NCBI RefSeq assembly: GCF_003217095.1
Contig: NZ_QJSR01000003.1
Coordinates: 1-64,000 of the forward strand
Direction of reading: 5' to 3'
Source: Rhizobium sp. PP-CC-3A-592
GTDB taxonomy: Bacteria; Pseudomonadota; Alphaproteobacteria; Rhizobiales; Rhizobiaceae
DNA: 64,000 bases
The position numbers and the translations under genes were made by a program. Under the pieces are notes generated by a model. That model saw nothing but the letters and a program-made list of their open reading frames with translations. It was not told the origin of the DNA and did not search any database. Of the stretch, positions 25,318-33,553 are shown in pieces (position 1 is the stretch's first letter; every line of letters starts with the position of its first letter).

Positions 25318-25896
25318 ATGAAAATGCAACAGACAACTCTCTCACACAGTGACGGTAACACGCTCTTTCCGCTCGTGCTGTCCATCGTCGCGGCCGCTGC
25401 CACAGGTGTGCTCTGGGCCTATGCCAATCCGATCCAGCTCGTGCCTGGCGTCATCCAGTGGCGGATTTTCGCCTTCCTTCCGCCGCTGATCGGCATTCTG
25501 CTCGGCTGGCGTAGCGGCTTCATCTGCGGCTATCTCGGCACGATCGTCTGGTCGCTTCTCGCCGGCACGTTCATTCCCGCCCATTCACTGATCGTCGACG
25601 GCATCATGGTCGGCCTGACGGGCCTTGTTCCGGGCTTCCTGTTCGATCCGGCAAAGACCATCTTCGACCGCACGGTCCTCGTCAAGATCGCGCTTGCCTG
25701 CCTTGCCGTTGGCATCGTCATGGTCGCCGCCGTGTCCGCAAGTCTTTCCTATCTCGGCATCTTCCCGTTCTGGTGGGCCTTCGGTTACATCGGCCTGTCC
25801 GACATTGTGCCCATGGTCATCGGTACGCCGCTGCTGATTGTCCCGGCCATGAAGATCCTGAAAAGCGCCCACCCGGCGGGCTTCAAGCGCTTCTGA
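25318..25896 (+). CDS. ECF-type transporter S component (substrate-binding membrane protein)
   Basis: A 192-residue membrane protein with about six hydrophobic helices (LVLSIVAAAATGVLWAYA, FAFLPPLIGILLGWRSGF, ALACLAVGIVMVAAVSASLS, GYIGLSDIVPMVIGTPLLIV). Size, helix number and position upstream of ECF ATPase and T genes fit an S component, which binds the substrate in the membrane. The substrate is not known; flanking phosphoribosyltransferases suggest a nucleobase. AAGGGG precedes the ATG by four bases. Confidence 0.75.
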   Translation: MKMQQTTLSHSDGNTLFPLVLSIVAAAATGVLWAYANPIQLVPGVIQWRIFAFLPPLIGILLGWRSGFICGYLGTIVWSLLAGTFIPAHSLIVDGIMVGLTGLVPGFLFDPAKTIFDRTVLVKIALACLAVGIVMVAAVSASLSYLGIFPFWWAFGYIGLSDIVPMVIGTPLLIVPAMKILKSAHPAGFKRF

Positions 25897-25915
25897 GACC
25901 AACCGGAAAGATCCA

Positions 25916-27439
25916 GTGCTCAAGATTACCAGCCTTCGTCTCGGTTTCGGCGGTCCCGATCCCGTGATCGCCGAGACGGACTGCCATCTCGAAGAGGGCC
26001 AGCGGCTCCTGATCTGTGGCGAGGCCGGCAGCGGCAAGACGACGTTTCTTGCCGCTGCCGCCGGCCTCATTCCGCGCCTGCTACCGATACCCGACCATGC
26101 GGGCGACGTCACGCTGATGGGCCGCCCGATCGCAACCTTCGACAAGACCGAGCTCTTTTCCACCATAGCCTTCGTCTCGCAGAACATCGACGATCAGCTC
26201 TGGGACCTCTGCGTGGAGGATATTATCGCCTTTCCCCTCGAAAACCGGGGCGTCGAGAAACAGGCGATCCGCGAGCGGTTGCGCACTCTGATCGCGGCCT
26301 TCGGGATCGAAGCCCTATGCGGGCGCCGGGTGCTGACGCTGTCCGGCGGCGAGCGGCGCATGGTGGCGATCGCCGCGGCCCTTGCCGCAAGCCCCTTGAT
26401 CCTGGTGATGGACGAGCCCACAACCGGCCTCGACCCGGCGGCCCGGGCGCGGCTTGCAGCACTTCTGCAAACGGTGGCGAGTTCCGTCTCGGCCCTCCTG
26501 GTGGCCGAGCAGGATCCGCTGGCACTCCTGTCGGTGATCGACCGGATTGCGCTCCTGTCCGATCGCCACCTGTCGCAGCCCGTTCCCCCTGCCGACATCG
26601 TGCCGCTCGATAACCCCTGGCGCAACGCGGGCCTGTTGCCGCCGCTGCGGCAACGCTCCGAGCGTCCACCCGCTATCCTCGGGCGGCCTCTGCTGGAGGT
26701 ACGCGGCCTCACCACGCGGCTGGCACGTCCTGACGGCCAGCCGGTTCTCAAGGGGGTGGATGTCGAGATCCGCGCCGGCGAGGTTCTGGCCCTGATCGGG
26801 CGCAACGGCGCGGGCAAGACGACGCTCTTCAAGGCAATCCTCGGCCTTGAGAAGATCGCATCCGGTGCGCTCGTCCTCGACAGGGAGGCCGCCAACTCGT
26901 GGACGGTCGCCGCCAGGGCGCGCAAGATTGCCTATATACCGCAAAACATGCGGCACATCCTGTTCAACATGACGGTGACCGGCGAGGTGATCTTCGCCAT
27001 CACCGCCGCAAGCGCCACCTCGACGGATCCCAACATTCTCGCGAGGGCCGCAGCGGCGCTCGAGCGTTACGGCCTGTCAGGCTTTGCCGAGGCCAACCCG
27101 TTCGTCCTGTCGGCCCGCCAGCAGGCGCTGCTCGGCCTCGCCTGCGCGGATGCGGCCGGCGCGCTGATCACCATCGTCGACGAACCCCTGCTGGCCCGCG
27201 ACCTCAAGGGACGGCGCATGCTCGATCTCTTCATTGCCACCCTGCAGGAAAGTGGTCGATCCGTCATGCTGATCTCGCACGATCTCGAACTGGTGGACGA
27301 TGTGGCGACCCGCATGATGATCCTCGACGACGGCGCGATCGCGTTTGATGGCGCGCTTAACGAAGGCTGGGAGAGCGCACCCTTCCGCCGGCTCGGTTGG
27401 CCGGCGCCCTATCGCCAGATGGCCGGAGAGATCGGATGA
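25916..27439 (+). CDS. ECF transporter ATPase, two fused ABC domains (EcfA-EcfA')
   Basis: A 507-residue protein with two nucleotide-binding domains. First: Walker A GEAGSGKTTFL, signature LSGGERRMVA, Walker B ILVMDEPTTGLD. Second: Walker A GRNGAGKTTLF, but a degenerate signature (LSARQQALLGLACA) and Walker B ITIVDEPLLARDL. Such asymmetry suggests one weak ATP site. It energises uptake with the T component. It starts at GTG 25916, 19 bases after the S gene; its stop overlaps the T gene (ATGA). Confidence 0.88.
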   Translation: MLKITSLRLGFGGPDPVIAETDCHLEEGQRLLICGEAGSGKTTFLAAAAGLIPRLLPIPDHAGDVTLMGRPIATFDKTELFSTIAFVSQNIDDQLWDLCVEDIIAFPLENRGVEKQAIRERLRTLIAAFGIEALCGRRVLTLSGGERRMVAIAAALAASPLILVMDEPTTGLDPAARARLAALLQTVASSVSALLVAEQDPLALLSVIDRIALLSDRHLSQPVPPADIVPLDNPWRNAGLLPPLRQRSERPPAILGRPLLEVRGLTTRLARPDGQPVLKGVDVEIRAGEVLALIGRNGAGKTTLFKAILGLEKIASGALVLDREAANSWTVAARARKIAYIPQNMRHILFNMTVTGEVIFAITAASATSTDPNILARAAAALERYGLSGFAEANPFVLSARQQALLGLACADAAGALITIVDEPLLARDLKGRRMLDLFIATLQESGRSVMLISHDLELVDDVATRMMILDDGAIAFDGALNEGWESAPFRRLGWPAPYRQMAGEIG

Positions 27440-28116
27440 ACCGGCTGCACGAGATCAATTTCTTCATCAAGCTGGCCTTTGCCTTTGCGGTGATGCTGGT
27501 CGCCTGGCTGGTGCCTGGCTGGCGCTTTGGCCTGCCGTTTGCCGTTCTCACCGTCGCCTTCCTGTGGCTTGCCGGCGTGCCTGGCCTGCGCGGCTACATC
27601 AAGGGCGCGCTGCTGCTGTCGGGCATGGTCGTTGTCAGTTGGCTGGTGAACCTGTGGCTGCAGGGCGCAACGACGGCCGAAGCCCTGCCGATTGCCGCCG
27701 GCATGGCTGCGCGCCTCGTGACGACCACGGCCGCTTTCTTCTTCGTCATGGAAACCAGCACGCCTGGCTCGATCCTTGCAGCGTCAAGCGCTGCGCGGCT
27801 GCCGCCGGTCGTTACGCTTGTCCTGTCGCTGACCTTCGGCATCATCCCCATGCTGCGCGACGATTTCGAGCGCATCGCCGATGCCCAGCGCGCACGCGGC
27901 ATGGAGATCGACGACGTGAGCCTGCCGACGAAACTGCGGTTTGCGCTCGCGCGCGGTATTCCGCTTCTCGTCCAGGCCATTCGCATGGCGCACGCCATTT
28001 CCTTTTCTCTTTCCATTTACGGGTTCGACCTCAAACAAAAGCGAACCACATGGCGCATTGTCGGCCCGATGGTCGAGCCTCGCATGAACATGAAGGACAA
28101 AGCCGATGACAACTGA
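27436..28116 (+). CDS. ECF transporter T component (EcfT)
   Basis: A 226-residue membrane protein with about five helices (NFFIKLAFAFAVMLVAWLV, LTVAFLWLAGVPGLRG, LTFGIIPMLRDDFERIADAQ) and the EcfT coupling motif AQRARGMEID in the cytoplasmic region that contacts the ATPases. It links ATP hydrolysis to S-component movement. The start overlaps the ATPase stop, and its 3' end overlaps the second phosphoribosyltransferase by 11 bases, so the genes form a tightly coupled operon. Confidence 0.85.
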   Translation: MNRLHEINFFIKLAFAFAVMLVAWLVPGWRFGLPFAVLTVAFLWLAGVPGLRGYIKGALLLSGMVVVSWLVNLWLQGATTAEALPIAAGMAARLVTTTAAFFFVMETSTPGSILAASSAARLPPVVTLVLSLTFGIIPMLRDDFERIADAQRARGMEIDDVSLPTKLRFALARGIPLLVQAIRMAHAISFSLSIYGFDLKQKRTTWRIVGPMVEPRMNMKDKADDN

Positions 28117-28750
28117 CCCCGCAGACGCAAAAACGGACCCGGCAACCGGACAAAGCTGGCGGGTGGACGTCGCCGGCTGGCCCATCGATCTGCCAATCGT
28201 GGCGATCAAGCCGGACTTTGCCATTTCGCTGATGATGGTGATCGATCTCGGTGTCAAGTTCGGCGAGCATATCGGACAGGCACTGGCGGCCAAACTCAAG
28301 CCGCTCGAGCCCGACATCATCGTCGGCGCGGCGACGCTCGGGATTCCGGTTGCCATCGACGTCACCCGTGCCCTCGGCCTCGACGCCTATGTCATTCTCC
28401 AGAAATCGCCGAAACTCCATCTCGCAAACGCGCTGGAACAGCGGATTTCGTCGATCACCTCCAAGGGCGAGCAGAGCCTTCTCCTCGACCGTGCGGCGGT
28501 TCCGCTGTTGAAGGGCAAGCGCGTCGTCGTTGTCGACGACGTCGTCGCATCCGGCTCCAGCATGAAAGGCTCGCTGGACCTCGTGCGCAAGGCAGGCGCC
28601 GAGGTGGTCGGCATCGGCGTCATCCTGACGGAGGCGACCGACTGGAAGCAGATACTGGGTGCCGACGAACCCCTCGTCCATAGCCTTGCACACATTCCCC
28701 AGTTTTCACCCGGCCACGACGGCACTTGGGAACCGATTGCCGGCACCTGA
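28106..28750 (+). CDS. PRPP-binding phosphoribosyltransferase (APRT-like), copy 2
   Basis: A 214-residue paralogue of the enzyme at 24405, sharing AYVILQKSPKLHLANALEQ and the PRPP loop VVVVDDVVASGSSM. Both have the VGxATLGIP loop. It overlaps the ecfT gene by 11 bases, so its product is made together with the transporter. The simplest idea is capture of an imported base as its nucleotide; two paralogues might act on two bases or form a heterodimer (inference). Confidence 0.85.
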   Translation: MTTDPADAKTDPATGQSWRVDVAGWPIDLPIVAIKPDFAISLMMVIDLGVKFGEHIGQALAAKLKPLEPDIIVGAATLGIPVAIDVTRALGLDAYVILQKSPKLHLANALEQRISSITSKGEQSLLLDRAAVPLLKGKRVVVVDDVVASGSSMKGSLDLVRKAGAEVVGIGVILTEATDWKQILGADEPLVHSLAHIPQFSPGHDGTWEPIAGT

Positions 28751-28782
28751 CGTTTTGGGGGCTTTGTCATCCGTGGTGAGAG

Positions 28783-28810
28783 CCAATAAAAAGCGCTGGT
28801 CCCAGCACTT
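28783..28810 (-). terminator. Intrinsic terminator of the sigma/anti-sigma operon
   Basis: On the minus strand AAGTGCTG-GGAC-CAGCGCTT folds into an 8-position stem with one mismatch and is followed by TTTATTGG. It lies 57 bases beyond the stop of the NrsF-like gene, and also just after the phosphoribosyltransferase stop on the plus strand, where it lacks a T tract. Confidence 0.65.
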
Positions 28811-28866
28811 AAAAGGTGCGCCGTGATATGCTGCTGCGGGGATGACTTTAACGTTTTTCTCAAACC

Positions 28867-29514
28867 TCACCACCGTAGCCAAAGCCGCCCCATCAAGCCG
28901 CCGATTGCTGCGCACAGCACGATGCCGAGCGTGTACCAAAGGGCAACGAAGGCCAGGCCGTTCTCGATGCAGCCCCAGCTGTAGACCCACGCCCCGAGCG
29001 CGCCGGCGGTCATGCCTGCAATGGTTCCGCCGAAGGTCGGCGATGTCGGGGCGCTTTTGCGCAGGAACCAGAATACCGCGGCCATCAATGGTGCTCCTGT
29101 CGCAAGGATGATCAGTGGGCAGAACCAGGCGGAGATGCCCATGACGAGCCTCCGGCTTTCTTCTGGAGAGGATGACTGGCGTATCTGCACCACTGCCATG
29201 ACGACCAGAAGGGCGTAGACGATCGAGATGGGAACGGCTGCTCCGATTGGCCGTCCGCCGGGGCGCGCGACAGCCATCAGGGTGCTGAGCCCGATGATGG
29301 CGAGCAGCAGCGGATAGGCGGATTTTATCCAGAAGGCGGGTAGGGACAGGGCGGCGCTGAGATCCGGGCGCAGCCCGTGGCCGAGAAGGATCAGCGCTGC
29401 CGAGAGTAGCATGCCCGGCATCAGCGCTCCGACGAGAAGCCTCCCGAGCGCATCCTTGCGCACCGGCCTGAGATCCCGCACGAGATCGTCGATCAGCTCA
29501 TTCACCTTTGCCAT
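28867..29514 (-). CDS. nrsF: NrsF/DUF1109 anti-sigma factor
   Basis: A 215-residue inner-membrane protein with six hydrophobic helices and a short cytosolic start (KVNELIDDLVRDLRPVRK), as in DUF1109/NrsF anti-sigma factors. Cys132 (SAWFCPLII) and Cys182 (YSWGCIENG) stand where the Caulobacter protein has its two conserved, metal-responsive cysteines. It should hold the adjacent ECF sigma at the membrane until stress releases it. It overlaps the sigma gene by 17 bases. Confidence 0.85.
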   Translation of the reverse strand: MAKVNELIDDLVRDLRPVRKDALGRLLVGALMPGMLLSAALILLGHGLRPDLSAALSLPAFWIKSAYPLLLAIIGLSTLMAVARPGGRPIGAAVPISIVYALLVVMAVVQIRQSSSPEESRRLVMGISAWFCPLIILATGAPLMAAVFWFLRKSAPTSPTFGGTIAGMTAGALGAWVYSWGCIENGLAFVALWYTLGIVLCAAIGGLMGRLWLRW

Positions 29515-30055
29515 GATCGCCTCTCAATCTTGCTGCCAGTGCCTTGATACCTCTGTGGATGCTGACCTTGACCGTCGCCTCCGACCGTCCCGAATGCAGG
29601 GCGGCCTCGGCTATGGACCGGCCGTCGAGCCGTACCTGCCGGATCGCCTCCGCCTGCCACGCGGGAAGGACGGCCAGCAGCCTTTGAATGTCTATCTGTG
29701 CGGCCACCGCATCCTCGCGGTAGCCGTCCGGGATGGCTTCCACAGCATCCAGCCCGACATGACCACGTCCACCCGTCCTGCGGTGATGATCCACTAGCTT
29801 GTGACGGGCGATGGTAAAAAACCATGCCGTGAAAGGTCGCTCCCGATCATACGTTATCCGTCGCTGGTGCAGCGCGAGCAGCGTCTCTTGCACTAGGTCG
29901 TCCACATCCGTTTTGTCCGCCCGTGCAAGGCGTCGCCCGTAATAGTGTTCCAGCAGGTGCCGGAGCACATCGAGCAGGCACCGATAGGCCTTCTCGTCCC
30001 CATCGAGGGACAAGAGCATCAGCACCTTCAGCTCGGACTCGGTCACAACTGTCAT
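29498..30055 (-). CDS. sigF: ECF sigma factor, SigF type
   Basis: A 185-residue ECF sigma factor: region 2 (DVDDLVQETLLALHQRRITY, FTAWFFTIARHKLVDHHRR) and region 4 (WQAEAIRQVRLDGRSIAEAA, GRSEATVKVSIHRGIKALA). It pairs with the NrsF-type anti-sigma encoded downstream. In Caulobacter the SigF system answers chromate, cadmium and oxidative stress. The divergent operon has a matching promoter. A GTAACC on the minus strand at 30091-30096 could be a -35 for autoregulation, although no matching -10 follows it. Confidence 0.9.
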   Translation of the reverse strand: MTVVTESELKVLMLLSLDGDEKAYRCLLDVLRHLLEHYYGRRLARADKTDVDDLVQETLLALHQRRITYDRERPFTAWFFTIARHKLVDHHRRTGGRGHVGLDAVEAIPDGYREDAVAAQIDIQRLLAVLPAWQAEAIRQVRLDGRSIAEAALHSGRSEATVKVSIHRGIKALAARLRGDHGKGE

Positions 30056-30153
30056 GTCTCTGGGAGGCTCATACGGTGCAGTGCCGAAACGGTTACAGCG
30101 CCTTTTGAAAAAAGCGAGCGAATTCCCGGCACGATCACATCGGCGTGATGCTT

Positions 30154-30179
30154 GTAACCGGATCGGCGTCCGGTCCGAA
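30154..30179 (+). promoter_or_regulatory. SigF-type promoter of the MXKDX operon
   Basis: GTAACC (30154-30159) and CGAA (30176-30179) are separated by exactly 16 bases. This matches the GTAACC-N16-CGAA promoter described for Caulobacter SigF. It lies about 60 bases upstream of the MXKDX gene and next to the sigma gene. Confidence 0.8.
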
Positions 30180-30237
30180 TGAGTTTCCCGTGACCGTCGA
30201 CGCAGTCCGCGTCCTGCACATCACCAGGAGATCCATC

Positions 30238-30489
30238 ATGACCTATCGCCTCATGACCGCCACCGCTGCTATCATTCTGGGCCTCACCCTCTCGTTCGGT
30301 GCGACACAGGCCCAGACCAGCACGGACGCCATGAAGAAGCCGGACGCGATGAAGACCGAGGCCATGAAGCCTGATGCCATGAAACACGACGCCATGAAAG
30401 GCACCAAGGCCGACTGCACCAACAAGGCCGACATGGAAAAGGACAGCATGAAGAAAGCCGACATGATGAAGGGCTGCGACGCCATGTAA
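30238..30489 (+). CDS. Pentapeptide MXKDX repeat protein, secreted
   Basis: An 83-residue protein: a Sec signal peptide (MTYRLMTATAAIILGLTLSF, cleavage near AQA) followed by about 58 residues built of MK-x-D/E-A repeats (DAMKKPDAMKTEAMKPDAMK) with two cysteines near the end. This is the MXKDX-repeat family. Met, Lys and Asp make up most of the mature chain, pointing to a disordered periplasmic metal- or oxidant-reactive protein (inference). AGGAGA precedes the ATG. First gene of the SigF operon. Confidence 0.88.
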   Translation: MTYRLMTATAAIILGLTLSFGATQAQTSTDAMKKPDAMKTEAMKPDAMKHDAMKGTKADCTNKADMEKDSMKKADMMKGCDAM

Positions 30490-30635
30490 GTACTGCCGCT
30501 GCAGTGATCTTCGTCGTTTCCCGGTTCGTAGAACGTTCTGCAAGAGCCGGGGAACGACGTTTCCGGATCCGCCTTCGGACACGCAAGGTAGGTCTTGGTC
30601 ACTGTCACGATATCACCGATCTCGGAGGGAACGTC

Positions 30636-31502
30636 ATGTTCGGCTCATCTTCCACGACATCCGGTCAGCAAACGCTGATCCGCCGTCACAGCCTGACCGT
30701 GCGGCTGTCGCACTGGCTGAACGTGCTTGCAATGACGGTCCTTCTCGCTAGCGGATTGCAGATCTTTAATGCGCATCCGAGCCTATACTGGGGTCAGTAT
30801 GGCGCCGATGACGATCCGTCTGTCCTGTCTCTGCAAGCCTTCGAGAACGATGGCGGTTTGAAGGGCGTCACGCGCGTCGGCCCTCTCTCGCTCGACACCA
30901 CGGGCGTGCTCGGTGTGTCCGAGGTCGATGGCGAACCCACGGCGCGTGGCTTCCCAGCCTGGATCACGCTTCCCAGCTATCAGGATCTCGCCACGGGGCG
31001 TCGCTGGCACTTCTTTTTCGCCTGGGCCTTCGTCATCAACGGTCTTGTCTATCTCGCCTATGGCTTTGTCTCGCGGCATTTCCGGCGCGATCTCGTGCCG
31101 ACGAAAGCCGAGCTGACGCTCGCCCATCTCGGCCATGAGATCGCCGACCATTCCCGGCTGCGGTTTCCCAAGGGTGAGAAGGCGCGCCACTACAACGCCC
31201 TCCAGAAGATAACTTATCTCGTCGTCATCTTCCTAATGCTTCCGGGCATGATCCTGACCGGGCTCACCATGTCGCCGGGCTTCAACGCGTTCGCGCCCTT
31301 CTTGCTCGATCTCTTCGGTGGTCGGCAGTCCGCCCGCACGCTCCACTTCATCTTCGCGACATCGCTCGTTGCCTTCGTCGTCGTCCATATCGCCATGGTG
31401 CTGGCATCCGGCGTCCTCAACAACATGCGCTCCATGATCACGGGCCGCTACGCGATCCGTACGGAACCATCCCTCTCCAAGGCATCAGAGACCGCGCCAT
31501 GA
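30636..31502 (+). CDS. Cytochrome b561/b-type membrane subunit
   Basis: A 288-residue membrane cytochrome. The helices carry paired histidines: RRHSLTVRLSHWLNVLAMTV, RRWHFFFAWAFVINGLVYLA and TLHFIFATSLVAFVVVHIAM, the expected haem ligands. The long loop after helix 1 (about 45-120) faces the periplasm. It probably passes quinol electrons to the molybdopterin protein encoded next, whose start overlaps its stop (ATGA). Third partner of the SigF-controlled set. Confidence 0.85.
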   Translation: MFGSSSTTSGQQTLIRRHSLTVRLSHWLNVLAMTVLLASGLQIFNAHPSLYWGQYGADDDPSVLSLQAFENDGGLKGVTRVGPLSLDTTGVLGVSEVDGEPTARGFPAWITLPSYQDLATGRRWHFFFAWAFVINGLVYLAYGFVSRHFRRDLVPTKAELTLAHLGHEIADHSRLRFPKGEKARHYNALQKITYLVVIFLMLPGMILTGLTMSPGFNAFAPFLLDLFGGRQSARTLHFIFATSLVAFVVVHIAMVLASGVLNNMRSMITGRYAIRTEPSLSKASETAP

Positions 31503-32275
31503 ACAATTTTCTCACCCGCCGCCGGTTTCTCATCGGCTCCACGTTGACCGCCTCGACGCTCGGTCTCGCCGGCTGCGACGCGCTGGTTGAAAACGGTAAT
31601 GTCCAATCTGTGATCAAGATGGCGGAAAGCCTGACCCTGCGGACGCAGCGGTTTCTGATTGGCGACACGGCGCTGGCACGTGAGTTCAGCGCGAGCGAGA
31701 TCTCGCCGACGTTTCGTGCCAACGGAACCTCCATGCCGGACGGCGCAGAATACCAGTCGCTTCTCGCCAGCCGCTTCGCGCAGTGGCAACTGCACGTCGG
31801 AGGGCTCGTCGAGCGCCCGGCAAGCATCTCGCTCGCCGCATTGAAGGCGATGCCGGCGCGCACGCAGATCACCCGGCACGACTGCGTCGAAGGTTGGAGT
31901 GCGATCGGCCAGTGGACGGGTGTGCCTCTTGGTGACGTGCTGCGCGCCGCAGGCCTGAAGAAGGACGCTCGCTACATCGCCTTCCACTGTGCCGACGAAT
32001 ACGAAAAGACCCTCGACGGCAGCGGCTGGTATTATGAGAGCATCGACCTCGTCGATGCCTTCCACCCCCAGACCATCCTTGCCTATGCCATGAACGGCCG
32101 CGACCTGGAGGTGCCGCACGGCGCACCGTTGCGGCTAAGGGTCGAGCGGCAGCTCGGCTATAAGCAGGCGAAATATGTCATGCGCATCGAGGCCGTTGCC
32201 GATCTCAAGAACCTCTATGGTGGCAATGGCGGCTTCTGGGAGGATCGCGGCTACGAATGGTACGCCGGGATCTGA
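31499..32275 (+). CDS. Periplasmic molybdopterin oxidoreductase (sulfite-oxidase fold)
   Basis: A 258-residue protein with a Tat signal (TRRRFLIGSTLTASTLGLAG, followed by a Cys that could be a lipobox) and the sulfite-oxidase molybdopterin domain. The Mo-ligating Cys is in ITRHDCVEGWSAIGQW; HGAPLRLRVERQLGYKQAKY is the conserved end. YedY/MsrP relatives reduce methionine sulfoxide or similar S/N-oxides using a membrane cytochrome b. Coupled with the preceding cytochrome gene. Confidence 0.85.
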   Translation: MNNFLTRRRFLIGSTLTASTLGLAGCDALVENGNVQSVIKMAESLTLRTQRFLIGDTALAREFSASEISPTFRANGTSMPDGAEYQSLLASRFAQWQLHVGGLVERPASISLAALKAMPARTQITRHDCVEGWSAIGQWTGVPLGDVLRAAGLKKDARYIAFHCADEYEKTLDGSGWYYESIDLVDAFHPQTILAYAMNGRDLEVPHGAPLRLRVERQLGYKQAKYVMRIEAVADLKNLYGGNGGFWEDRGYEWYAGI

Positions 32276-32374
32276 GGTTCTGCAGGCGGTCGAAACCGAC
32301 CAGCCTTGCGAAACCGGCGAATAACACCCCGCATTCGCCGGACGTGACGACAGGGGATAAACAAGGAATGACAC

Positions 32375-32992
32375 ATGTCCTATCTCTCAAAAACCAGCAT
32401 CGCGGCGCTGACGGGTGTCTTGATGGCCGCAACGCTCAGCACAGCCGTTCAGGCGGCCGACCAGATCCGGGTGCGCGGCACCGTGGAAAGCCTTGAGGGC
32501 AATACGCTGTCGGTGAAGACCCGCGAGGGCACCGATGCGAAGATCATGCTGACCGACGGTTGGAAGGTCTCCAGCGTCGCCAAGGCCTCCATCGACGACA
32601 TCAAGACCGGCGACTTTGTCGGCATTGCATCGTTGCCGACTGCCGAAGGCGGCGATGGTGCGCTCGAAGTGCTGATTTTCCCCGCAGCCATGAAGGGCAC
32701 GGGCGAAGGGAGCTATGCCTGGGACCTGAAGCCGAACAGCTCGATGACGAACGCGACCGTTGCCAACGCCGTCAAATCCGTCGATGGCCAGACGGTGACG
32801 GTGACCTACAAGGGCAAGGAAAAGAAGATATCCATCCCCGCGGGCACGCCGGTCGTGACATTCGCACAGGCTGTTAAAGCAGACCTGAAGAGCGGTGCCA
32901 CGGTATTCGTGCCGTCCGAGAAGGCCGCCGACGGCACGATCTCAAGCAGCCGCGTCGTGGTTGGCACCAACGGCGTTCAGCCGCCGATGTGA
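32375..32992 (+). CDS. Secreted protein, DUF5666-like
   Basis: A 205-residue exported protein with a Sec signal (SIAALTGVLMAATLSTAVQA cut before ADQ). The mature part holds two OB/beta-rich repeats: RVRGTVESLEGNTLSVKTRE with IKTGDFVGI, and VKSVDGQTVTVTYKGKEKKI with LKSGATVFVPSEK, typical of DUF5666 domains. Function unknown. It follows the molybdoprotein by 99 bases and may belong to the same SigF-controlled group. Confidence 0.7.
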   Translation: MSYLSKTSIAALTGVLMAATLSTAVQAADQIRVRGTVESLEGNTLSVKTREGTDAKIMLTDGWKVSSVAKASIDDIKTGDFVGIASLPTAEGGDGALEVLIFPAAMKGTGEGSYAWDLKPNSSMTNATVANAVKSVDGQTVTVTYKGKEKKISIPAGTPVVTFAQAVKADLKSGATVFVPSEKAADGTISSSRVVVGTNGVQPPM

Positions 32993-33006
32993 GGTGTAAG
33001 CATATT

Positions 33007-33035
33007 CCGCCGCGAGCTTCATTTGCTTGCGGCGG
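33007..33035 (+). terminator. Hairpin after the DUF5666-like gene
   Basis: CCGCCGCGAGC and GCTTGCGGCGG form a 7-bp GC stem, one mismatch and 3 more pairs around TTCATTT, 14 bases after the stop codon. No T tract follows, so it may be a Rho-assisted or stabilising structure. Confidence 0.5.
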
Positions 33036-33203
33036 GGTAACCGAGTTCGGTAGTCTAAGTGATGCCAGCAAAACCTATGTCAGAGGCTCGTTGAATGGGA
33101 ACGAGACGACATTAAACGCTTAACAAAAACAGTTTGCGGGGACGAGGTTCGACTCTTTGGAGGCGCATGTGTCTTGCCGTCCAGGCAATCGGAAAAATAG
33201 TAG

Positions 33204-33323
33204 CTGAAGACATACCGCGACATCGCGCTGACGCCGGATCATGTCGGCCGCGCCGTTCGCTTCGCAATTGAAAAGCCCGACGATGCTGACGTCAAGGAGA
33301 TCGTCCGTGCGTCCGACCAAGGC
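33204..33323 (+). pseudogene. SDR C-terminal fragment
   Basis: The frame reads LKTYRDIALTPDHVGRAVRF, then AIEKPDDADVKEIV. This is the C-terminal helix and end of an SDR of the YdfG type (family pattern with AIxQPxxVDVxEI). There is no start codon or nucleotide-binding half nearby, so it is a relic. Together with the SDR scrap at 3636 it shows that dehydrogenase genes have been lost more than once here. Confidence 0.6.
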
Positions 33324-33553
33324 GGATTTCTGACCAGTCACCCAGAAACCAGCCGGCGAAGGAGGCTGTCGAAGACGGTCTGGAATGGAGATAGCCATTT
33401 TACCGAGCCAATGGTGCAGAACATATTTTGCCCTATCCTTCTTTCCAAGAGAGCGAGCTCTATCTCGTCGTATCGCACGATAACGCCTTGGATGCATCCG
33501 GCAGAACCTCCCGGAGACAGATCATATCAGCGCAAACGAACAGAAGGCATGTG

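Noticed and set aside
30300-30489. Tandem DNA repeat in the MXKDX gene as a possible CRISPR-like or satellite array
   Set aside because: The periodicity is that of the MK-x-D-A protein repeat inside a coding frame.
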